Assembly (NCBI RefSeq): GCF_964340395.1
Contig: NC_135560.1
Coordinates: 2,947,998 to 3,011,997, forward strand
Direction of reading: 5' to 3'
Origin: Glandiceps talaboti
Lineage: Eukaryota > Hemichordata > Enteropneusta > Spengelidae
Length of the DNA stretch: 64,000 nt
Part shown: one piece after another, positions 49,176 through 61,100 of the stretch
Layout of the letters: each line of letters starts with the position of its first letter
Position numbering within the stretch: the first letter of the stretch is position 1
The notes under the pieces: model-generated
The model's database searches: none
The model's input: only the letters and a program-made list of their open reading frames with translations
What the model was told of the DNA's origin: nothing
Translations under genes and position numbers: made by a program

Positions 49176-52100
49176 TGTGTGTGTACTAAATTATGTGATT
49201 GAATTATTTAATATGTAGTATACATGTATGCCAGGTTTGAGTTCTATCAATATTAAATGATTATTGACAATGCTTTGACAGTAAGTAGAATGCTACATAT
49301 ATCTTTTAATGTGTATTTTACACACAAAGCATATAAACTTAAACTATTCCACATTTAGAGAGAACAAAAAAATTGAAAAAAAATAGTTCCAGTTACATAG
49401 GACCTTTGCATCACTGCCCCATTCAAAATGGCATACGCATGAACCTCAATGATGTTGACATGACTGACAACTTTGAATGTTTCTTATTAGGATGAAGCCT
49501 GTATGCATCTCACCAACTACGCCATCAACAAACACAGTGATAATTTTGTACGTGATGATGATTGTGGAAGCAAAAGGTAAGAAGTTACAGGAGAGTATGT
49601 AGTTTTGTAGTTTGTGTTATCTGATTCTTAGTAATTGTACATCTCATATGTTCACAAAGACAGGAATTCACTCAGTGTATTTATAAACACTGCTGTAGAT
49701 TTATCACCACTCTTACAAAGTTTATGCCATTTGTTCTCTTCATAGGAGAATAACAACAGTGAACAAATGGTTTGAAGATAATGGTTACGACTGTAACAAG
49801 ATTTGGAAAGATATTGAGGATTGTATTATCAAAACTTTGATATCAGCACATCCCATCCTGAAACACAACTACAGGACGTGTTTTCCAAATCACATGAAAG
49901 GCAGTGCATGTTTTGAAATCCTAGGGTTTGATGTCTTGCTGGACAGGAGGTTGAAGCCTTGGCTTCTTGAAGTAAGTCTTACATTCAGCTATAGTCACAA
50001 ACCTGAATCATTGATAGATATATGTACAATTACATTGTACATATGAGCAGGTTAAAAAAAGTGTACTTCTTTGTACAACAGTAGCACAATGATGTTATCT
50101 ACTTTTGCAATGAAATATGTATCAGTGTTGGAAGAACTTTACAGAGAAAACAAACTATACATATACTATATAGACAGGGAGAAATGAAGAATTTAGTCAC
50201 AAGGACAGCTAATATTTGATCTGGCTTAGTCACAAGGACAGCTAATATTTGATCTGACTAATATTTGATCTATCTGACTTAGTCATACTAGCCACTTTCT
50301 TGGTAGTCTAGCTGCTAGACTTCAGATGTTCTTCCATTACAATACGACACACGATCGAACATCGCTATTGAGGATGGAACATCCAAGGTCTAGCAAAGGT
50401 CATCTCTGCAGTTCAGGAATATAAATAGCTGCCAATCAGAGAACCACTTTGACGACAAGCACAAACAGAGGACAATAGCTAATTTTTTCATGTATATTCA
50501 GCTTAAGGAGGGGCTTGTAAAAATAACCACCTTTACTGAAATGTGTGAATGACAACGTTTACACCCTGATCAAACTCACAATTACCATAATCCGATTAAG
50601 ACATAGTAGTTTAATATTGTAGAGGTCATGGGTTATTGAATATATTAACATATATATATATATGCATACATGGCCTAACCCACGGCCATACGTCTTCTCA
50701 ATGGAATGTCAAGTCTGAAAATGACATAAGCTAGGCGTTTGGGCAAGCCCTCACTGCCAACTTTGTTTTCACAATGAACATTCGTTTATCATATCAGAAG
50801 AAAGCCTGAACGTCTAGCAGCAACTTGCAAGACTACTTTCTTGGCAGCAAGGCTAAATATCACCTGATCATGCTTAGCCTGGTAATTGCTTGACAGCTGA
50901 CCTACATTCTCTGTTTCTTAACTAATTTGCCCAACCCAAAGAGGTTCACCTCTGTTCTGACCCATCAGATCATGAGTGTGCTCGTCATTTGAACTCAGTT
51001 GACTATACTTTGTTATGATTGCATACACAGGTCAACCACTCACCCAGTTTTCATACTGATGCTCCTCTGGACAAGGAAGTCAAAGAAACTCTCATATATG
51101 ATACCTACAACATCCTTAATTTCACGCCGTTTGACCGGAAGAAATATATTGATGAAGAAAGGAAGAAGGTCAAGGAAAGGTTGTTCCAGAGGCAAAAGCC
51201 AAAGGAAGTTAGGTAAGTGAAGTATAAATTGTGTGATTCCAAGACCACCTTAGTGAAAAAGGCAAAGGTGCTAGATTTCCTTGATAACAAAGAAAATATA
51301 CTTTAATTTATAGCAGACATTAAATGTAAATAGTTAGACCTATGTCTTTATTATGGTTTTGTCAACAGGCAACAAGAGTTTGAAGAATCCCAGGCCAACT
51401 ATCTGGAAATCATTGAGAAATGGGAAGACAAACACATGGGTAACTTCCGTAGAATCTATCCTTGTGAAGGCTCTGAGAAGTATGACAAGTACTTCCAACA
51501 CAGTGGCTCACTATTTCAAGAAACTGCTGCTTCCAAAGCAAGGGGAGAATGTGCAAGGTATGTCAATAAAATGTTGATTGGTAATCATTATCATCATTAA
51601 AATTATATTGAAAAAAAAAACTTTGGTGAAGGAAGAACATTGTTTAAGAGAACCCTACAAACTCATAATGGCTGATAAGACATTCACAAACAACTTCTGT
51701 GAGTAATATTATGTATCGATAATCCTATGGCTTCATTTTCACAAGTGATTGCAGTATGATTTAATTATGACAGTGTGTTATCAGAAATATCAGTCTAATT
51801 GACCATATGATCAATGTACCGGTATTACATGTATCAGTCTAATTGACCATATGATCAATGTATTACATGTATTAGTCTAATTGACCATATGATCAATGTA
51901 TTACATGTATTAGTCTAATTGACCATATGATCAATGTACCGGTATTACATGTATCAGTCTAATTGACCATATGATCAATGTACCGGTATTACATGTATCA
52001 GTCTAATTGACCATATGATCAATGTACCGGTATTACATGTATTAGTCTAATTGACCATATGATCAATGTATTACATGTATTAGTCTAATTGACCATATGA

Positions 52101-55100
52101 TCAATGTACCGGTATTACATGTATCAGTCTAATTGACCATATGATCAATGTACCGGTATTACATGTATCAGTCTAATTGACCATATGATCAATGTACCGG
52201 TATTACATGTATTAGTCTAATTGACCATATGATCAATGTATTACATGTATTAGTCTAATTGACCATATGATCAACGTATTACATGTATTAGTCTAATTGA
52301 CCATATGATCAATGTATTACATGTATTAGTAATTTACATTACAAGACAAACTAACTTCAGTTGAGAAGTAAAACTGAAAGAATTAAAAGTATGTCCACTC
52401 ACATAAAGAAATTTTACCCAAAACCTAAATTATGATAACTTTGTAGTTGATAACAAGGCATGCATTAATGTGTTTGTCAATGTAGGCAACAAAGAGAAGA
52501 AATACGGCAGAAACAAGAGAAACTTGAAAGTATGCTAAAGAAAGGAAAAGATAAAAAGGATAGAGATGGTATGAGACCTGAAAGTCCTACAGCTAGAAGA
52601 AGGGCTAGACCTGTTACAAGACCACTCCCACGTAGACTAACACATGACAGGTCTCGTAGTGATGTATGTATACAGTACTAGTTTCTTCATTTCTGTGTTT
52701 GTTTTACACTCATTACTTGTTAATTTAACATTATGGTTTAAAACATTTGATATCAAACAAGTTTATTTTGACTTCACTGTAAACAGTGTAAGTGTGTTCT
52801 GTATTCTATTTGCCATTGTCACTCTTTAGAAGTAAAGATGTTGTATTTATTGTTAAGTTTAAGCTTGCAAGCAAACCATGTTTTGGGGTCTTGATATTCC
52901 ACTTATTTGCACCAGGTTTTAGAACCCAAGAGACAAGAACTCTGATAAAATTACTATATTTTAGGAGATGTTATATCATAATTTTTGTGGGTAACATTAA
53001 TAAAGTGAAATAAGAATTTGAGTAGACTCCACATTCCTCATACCATTGATAAAACATACCAGTCTTATATGTTTTTTGTTTGCTTACCTAGCCATGCACT
53101 CCCAGCAGAGCTCTAGAGTTTGAACCCATAGACACCACCCTCCCTCTTGAGATCTGTGAGGAGGAAGAATTGGAACGCATCAGTGCCTTACTACAACGTG
53201 ACAACCTAGTACGTGGACTCGGTGTAGTAGAACATGTGTACAGGTTATTACATTGTACTCCTGGCACTGTTGGCGTTATGAAGAATGCAGACAGGCAGCC
53301 AAATGTAAGTATAATACACTACTTGCATGAATCTAGTCTCTAGTAATATCTCAAACCTTGCATGTACTCACCAATATACTGGGTATTGTTGTTATATATC
53401 ACTTAGTAAGATGCAATGATATTAGCATTTTAACTTTTCAGTAAATCTAAGGGTAGGAAAAGAAAGAATATCTATACGCAAAAGCAAAAAAGAAATACTG
53501 TAAGGGATGCAAAAAAAGTATCAACTGTATCACTACTAAAGTATTTGTTAGACATACTGTAATTTCTAATTTTATGAATTTTCTTCAAAATATAATTTCT
53601 TCTAGACTCCTGTTTTTGAATAACCTCCATAAAATGTATTATATCATTTTATCAAAAGTGAAGCTGAGATGTGTCAAAAAAAGTGACTATAAAATGATAG
53701 TTTTATGCACATAATGGTGAGATTCAAAGGTTATATTAGCTGCATTACTTAGTTGTAGAGTAGGTGATAAACAACATTGAGATTAGAGTTTGTACTTACA
53801 GTAGGAAGAGTTTAAGGCTAGCTGTTGAAGTGTACTTTTTGTTTAGGTTTCTTTCATTTGAATTAATGCAGGACAAACAGAGATATAGAGAAGATGAGAG
53901 TGACTGCTATGACTATGCCAGATCAGTTAGTCCTAAATCTAAAAAACATCTAACAGCAAGTAGTTTCTACAATAGGAAAAATCAGATCTTAGACCACTTA
54001 GAGCCAATCCCTGTCAGGAATATTGTAGACAAGAGTCCTCACTTCTACCAAGCACAGAAAGAACTGAATGAAATCATAAAGAGAGACAAGAGTATACTGA
54101 GAGTAGCTTCATGTGAGATAAAACCTAGCAAAGGTGAGAGTACAGATAAAACAGTGGTAGACTCAGCCAAGTCACCTGAAAACAGCTTAGTTGCTAGTAG
54201 CGATGACTTTGAGTCATCAGAGGAAAGTACACTAGACAGACAACAACCAGTGTGCAGCATGTGTGGTAGGAGATTGAAACTATCTGATAAAGAGAAGAAG
54301 GTAAATAGAATAGAATAGAATATAGGGTATTTGATGTCAGGTCAGATAACAGTAGTAGTGGTAGTGTAGGGGTTTAGGAATTACACCGACGACTTCTTGT
54401 CCTGTCTTTGCATGGCTGGCTGTTTTGTTTTGATTTATTTACTTGTTTTGACTGTGTGATTTATTAATTACAGCAGGTTTTTTGTGGCTGTGTCTTATCA
54501 GAGTATATGTACATACTAAAATCAGTTGGTGGCAGTATATGGGTAATTTTAATGCATGAAGCAAATTTATCAATGGCTTGGCATGACAACTGACATGTTA
54601 AACTGCATTTTTTTCCATGATTGATAAGGTTCTTTGCAAGGGGCAATGAGACTTTTTTCATATCTTACAAATATCATCCCAAATGCACTGTCATAAAAGT
54701 ATGTGGCAGGCATTCATGGAATAATGGAGGAGGCATGTCCATGTTTCATTTTTTGCATGCAGACTGAGAGTGGGCCACCACAAGCTGAACACAACAACCT
54801 CAACAACAAAACCAGTCAGTTAACTATTAGTGAGCATAGCAACATTAACTTATCATCAGAGCTGGGCAGTGGCTTGAAACAGACAAACAACACAACTACT
54901 AGCTCACATGGCATGCTGCCGCAGGTGATTTATTTTGAAATTCTGGACTGCTTATATGTAATACATGCTAATATTATGTGTTCATGTGTTTGTGTGTGAG
55001 CTTCAGCCCTTAACCTTCCATCCTCACTAATTGCATTCTACCAATAGTATAGCTTTACTACAACTTCCAAAGTTTACCACTATCCTCTCTTTTGTACTCC

Positions 55101-58100
55101 ACAATGTACAGTCATGTGCCATGATGTCTTGTGATTGTCACAATAATAGACCTTTCCAATGAACACTGCCCCCTAGTGACAGTGTTGTAGTGATGTAGAT
55201 GGGTGACATCAATCATGTAAATTATTTGTATTTCACCTATTTCCATGACTACCAATCTGTACCACTGTAGGGCATTATTTAATGGAAAGTTTTGTAGTAC
55301 TCTACCTGCAGTTAAGTAAGCCAACAACACACAACAGGTGCATGTAGCTGGACTTTGCCTTTATCCAGTTTATTAAGTACTTGTAATTACAATGTGATAG
55401 CTGGACATATTTCCATGTGAGGAAATTCAATCACTAGGTGTTCATGCATACATGTAGTCAATGTTAATTATCAGCCAGTGGTGCTAAAAGATATAGAAGG
55501 CCCAAACTAACTTTTGGTATAGATAGATGTGAAATAAACATAATCCATACATATCAATGTTTCTATTCAGTCATCTGTGCTGTCATGTGGTGTCTTTCAT
55601 GTAAAATAATGATGTAAGAATGACATGTAGGAGTGTACAAGTAACAAGTATTACAGCCTTTATCAATTAGTAGAATCAAGACATTTCAAAAACAATTATT
55701 TTTTTCAAAAGGCATAGGTACGATAATGATTGGTTATGGACCAGATGAATAGATGATAAAGAATGTCATGTATATAATCTAAGTAACTTATAGTATCATA
55801 AATTACAGCCTTGTAAGTGCTGTCAGAAACAATCACCAACAAATGTGAATATGTTTTACAAATTACAATTGATGATATTCTAACTTACTAGTGGTGTGAG
55901 TGAAATGTTGGAAACCCAGCACTGTATTAGATGATGTAAACCTGGCAACCATTGGTTGCAATCAGTAATAAACGCCCACTTCAAGTAACAGTTGTAATAA
56001 ACAATAATCCATCAATACATTGCACATAGTGCTGCTACAACTCAGGAATAAATACCGATGACTTTGTCGTAAACAATAATCCATCAATACATTGTACATA
56101 GTGCTGCTACAACTCAGGAATAAATACCGATGACTTTGTCGTAAACAATAATCCATCAATACATTGTACATAGTGCTGCTACAACTCAGGAATAAATACC
56201 GATGACTTTGTCGTAAACAATAATCCATCAATACATTGTACATAGTGCTGCTACAACTCAGGAATAAATACCGATGACTTTGTCGTAAACAATAATCCAT
56301 CAATACATTGTACATAGTGCTGCTACAACTCAGGAATAAATACCGATGATTTTGTCGTAAACAATAATCCACCAATACATTGCACATAGTGCTGCTACAA
56401 CTCAGGAATAAATACCGATGACTTTGTCGTAAACAATAATCCATCAATACATTGTACATAGTGCTGCTACAACTCAGGAATAAATACCGATGACTTTGTC
56501 GTAAACAATAATCCATCAATACATTGTACATAGTGCTGCTACAACTCAGGAATAAATACCGATGACTTTGTCGTAAACAATAATCCATCAATACATTGTA
56601 CATAGTGCTGCTACAACTCAGGAATAAATACCGATGACTTTGTCGTAAACAATAATCCATCAATAAATTGTACTTAGTGCTGCTACAACTCAGGAATAAA
56701 TACCGATGACTTTGTCGTAAACAATAATCCATCAATACATTGCACATAGTGCTGCTACAACTCAGGAATAAATACCGATGACTTTGTCGTAAACAATAAT
56801 CCATCAATACATTGCACACAGTGCTGCTACAACTCAGGAATAAATACCGATGACTTTGCTTATTTGTGACAATCAGGAATAATATAAGTTTCATGCAAAT
56901 TAGTGTTGGTAACTTATCAAAGCATAAACACCATTCCATCCTGGATTGCAACCAACTGTTTGTACAGATTAGAATGCTACACTGTGATAACAATCTAGTG
57001 TGATTGTTGGTGCTAAATTCAAAGTAGTCCACACATACAAGTTTATTTACTACATGACCAACTTTCACAAACATAATAAACTGATAAGACTGTCACATGA
57101 ACCTAGATCATAGGCACCCACTTTTATTTTTGTATCAAATAATTTTGTTGTCTTTGCTTGAAGCGTTGCCACCACTCACTTTGTTCATTAAAAGTCACTG
57201 GTATTGATTCAAAGGTTGTATATTATCTAACAACAAGAATCATAAGATATGATAACATTGGACACAATGCTGATGATTTTAGAAGTTAAACCACTGAAAT
57301 GAACACTACTTGCACTTTATGTATGAAATAAATCAACCTATTTAACCCAGTTGTTGTTATAAAGCTCTAAATGGGGATGATCATTCTGGAAAATCTGATA
57401 GCAAAGATTCAAATCATACTTGAATGCAGTTGGTCTGGAGCTTTACTGTTACTGTCCAATTTGTGAATTTGTAAGTCAGAGAGAAAAAGCTGTTATAATG
57501 ACTAGTAAGTCTGATACACTCTATAGGGTTGAAGGTCATTGGAAACCGATATAAATGTGATTTTTGTGTAGCTGTGAGTTAGACTCACTACCAGACTCTG
57601 GACTATTGTCCCTTTGTATGGCATATGAAGTACACCCCAAGCAGCGAACCACTTGAAGTGATATGAGGGATGTTAGTCCTAAGTCGGGCTAGAAGTCAGA
57701 GAATAAATATACCCAACAATGAAACTAGCAAATTGATGATCTCTTCCAACATACAATATTACTAGCTACTGAATATTCTATATCCAGGAGAAGTCTGTTA
57801 CAGATAGCAACTAATCATGTGTTGAAGATTTATTTACTTCACTGAATGACGTCACTCATTGTTCATTGCGTAATGCCAAGAGGAAGAAAACAAGCTACAG
57901 TAGCAGTAACTGCATTTGAACAGGCACAGAACAGAATTAGAACAAGCAAGCAACACAACACATGAAAATGGACAAGTTACAGAGAAAACCCATCCCTGGA
58001 TAGAAGTCAATGATTTTACATTTTTGAATTTCGGGCATGCAAACTAAAAATGTCGGTCATGGCGACCAAAAATGTAAATGTTCAGGACAGTCAACATTTT

Positions 58101-61100
58101 GTGTTTCTGTTGTCAAAAATGTCTCTCGTGCATTCCAAAAATGTAACATGCTGCACGATTGACATTTTTGAAAGTTGACTAAAATATCAATCAGGCATAC
58201 CAAAATGTTTGACATGTTTGAAAGCCGACGTTAACATCTACATTATGTCGGCTTTTAAAACTATTAATGTGAATTGTGCTGCATGATACATTTTTGAAAT
58301 ACACAATTGAAATTTTAGGTTTTCAATCATGTCAAAAATGTCAATCATGCTGAACGATTACATGTTTGGTCAGCACATCTGTAACATCTGTAAACAATGT
58401 AGATAATTCAAAATAAATGGTAAAGGCAAATTCCAGCTAGCACTGACATTAAAGGTACATGTACTTACCCTGTGATATGTTAATAGTTGATGTTTGTCAG
58501 TGTAGAAAGACTAGACATACTCTGACACTGTGTGTTTGTTGAGTTGATGAATTTACTACCCCTGCAGTAAAAAAGAATTTTCCCCTAATTGTTTGTTGTG
58601 GTTGAATTATTAGACGGATCAATCATTATCTCTGATTATTTTATAACAATGCTTATCTGTAAACCTACTTTTAAAGCCTGTCTAATTTCACTTTTATTTA
58701 ATCATCATGAGTATGCTGCAAAGTATGTTGTGTTGTGTTGTGTTGTGTTGTATTATGTTATGATATGCTGTGTCATATGATGTGTTGTATTTTATATTGT
58801 GTTGTATGTTTTGTGGCAAGTGTTATTCTCTTGATCTAGTGCAATGTAGTGATAGTTGTTATAATTCTCCTGATATGCATGTAGTTGAAATCTTTCCACA
58901 TATCTTACATACTAGTTGAAATTCTCTCCTACCAGGGTTCTACTATGACCAACAATAAGGCACATATGTATGGTAGCAACCACAGCACCTTGATGTCAAC
59001 ACTCGGTAACCAATGGCAGAGTTCTCTTGGCAGAAACAGTCGTGTGCTTGGCCAAGTATTGCCATCTCAGAACAATGTACCATCCACAATGGCTCAACGC
59101 CATCGTTTTGTGCCTCGCAAAGGTTTCACTGCTGCTAATAAAATGATCAGTAGTGTCATGCCCGAGAATGAATGGCGACAAATGGCTAATTTGATGGATA
59201 CTGATACAAGGTTAAGTGGGACAGCTGGCATGGGCTCCAGAACCAACTCTTACATCACCAGTCAACCTTCAAGTGCTGCAAGTGATTGGAGATGTATGGA
59301 TTGTGCCACTCAACAACAGACACAACAACCAAGGAGAATTCTTAGTGCAAATGCCAGTCAAAGAGAGAATTCTGGTATGTTGGCACTCTCATTAATTAGA
59401 CTACATGTATGTTGTTAACATAGTAAGAACGTGTTTGAGAAAGTAAGTTATCTTTGTAAGTGTGAATAATTTCATTAGTTATAATAATAATTGGAACAAG
59501 TCATTTAGTAGGTGTATAAGAGTATACTGTAATGTGAGACATGTGAATACCACAGACTGATTTTATTTCCCAAATTGTCTTTGTTAGATCAAAGGGTTTT
59601 GTGTAACTATGTTGTTTGACGTGTCTTTCTTCTATTCACAGGTTCACAATCAAGATTGAACCCTAGACTAGGAAATCCAAATAGCAACTCTAGTGCCATG
59701 AGTAATATATCAAGCACAACGCCAAATGGCTATGTCACTAGTGATGCATACACATTCCCCAATATCCTGAAGATGACTTCCAACCCTCCAGCAGGCTCCA
59801 CTCTAAACCTTTCAGTTGTGTCTGGACCTGCCCCTGTTGTACAGAGACCAGAACTGATATCCAATGTAAGACAAGGCAGTGGTAAAGAGGGTCACGCATC
59901 AACCGTTGAAACACTTAGGTAAGACAATTATAGCTAGATCTTGTCCAATGCCATGCTGTGAAGGTGCCTCAGTGTGCCTTTTAAGTCATTTTGACGTGCC
60001 ACTAACACTCAGAATTGTTTCTGATGAAAGGAAATTTAGTGTTGCCAATTATCCCTTCACCATATTGTGACTCGCAAGAAACCTCATGTTGTATCTCTAA
60101 CAACAAAATATCATTTTTCATTAGAGGGTACAGTGAGGCACATGATATCATGTTTATTAATTATTTTAAATGCAAATTAAAATATATTTGTACATGGTGT
60201 CATGTTTATTAATTATTTTAAATGCATATTAAAATATATTTGTACATGGTGTCATGTTTATTAATTGTCATCAACCTATCTGTGTAAAGATGCATTTCTA
60301 CATCATGTTATATTGTTTTCATGCTTGTCTTGTATGAATGTAAGTTATGGTAGTACTGTCTGTACATGAATTGTATATATGTGTTGTTCATTATTGACAT
60401 ATACATATTTCATGATTTAGCAGATACTGACCTACAATATAACTACAAGTACAAGATAGTGGGGCCCATCCTAAGATTTCTTGAAAACAATAGACATTAA
60501 CATAATAATATATCTAAATTCTCATACACTCCATCATTGTTTTCATGGGGGGACACAGGACTATTTTGTCTACACATATGTATGATTTCATGATAGCCAT
60601 GTAGATACATAGTATGGTGTTTACATTGCAGGTACAAAAACAATTACTAATATACATTGTTATTCCATCAGTACTTCCATATTGTAGTTCATTTGTACTA
60701 ACATTTCAGTTTTGACCCATTTATAATATTAACTTACAGATTCATAGTGTCAACACCGTCTGACCGATTTGGTTATGGAATAATCAGAGGTAGCCTTAAA
60801 CTAATAGAACTAATACCACCCTATGTCATGTAGTACATGTAATCAAATTCCTATCTTACATAATAGTAAACTTCATCAATGCATGCTGTAACCTGTTATG
60901 TTTCTTTTCTGTCTCTGTAATGGTATGACATCAATTGTTGTGTGTGGAGTAGAAGATGATGTCTTGTCGAAAATTTACCAAGATGTTTCTGTTCCTGTAT
61001 ATAACTCTTTGGAATGAAGCATCCCAATTCATGCTTTGACACATGTACAGTACTGTGTTTATACAATTCCAGTAAAACACTACATTGTGTACATTTCACT

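Larger units (their letters stand above)
48379..49490 (+). other. TTLL6: Remainder of TTLL intron 6
   Basis: It holds a palindromic MITE, a short TTTCCCTAGGGAAA palindrome at 48452-48471, a decayed array copy and a GT microsatellite, listed separately. No exon is seen. Confidence 0.8.
54925..58935 (+). other. TTLL6: TTLL intron 14
   Basis: A 4-kb GT-AG intron with a 72-bp minisatellite (55995-56859), a cluster of AAAAATGT motifs in both orientations (58015-58365) and a TGTTG pentamer run (about 58729-58755). No exon was recognised. Confidence 0.85.

Noticed and set aside
55962-57074. 370-codon minus-strand frame with a 24-residue repeat
   Set aside because: Produced by the 72-bp minisatellite inside TTLL intron 14; no splice or start context and no known domain.
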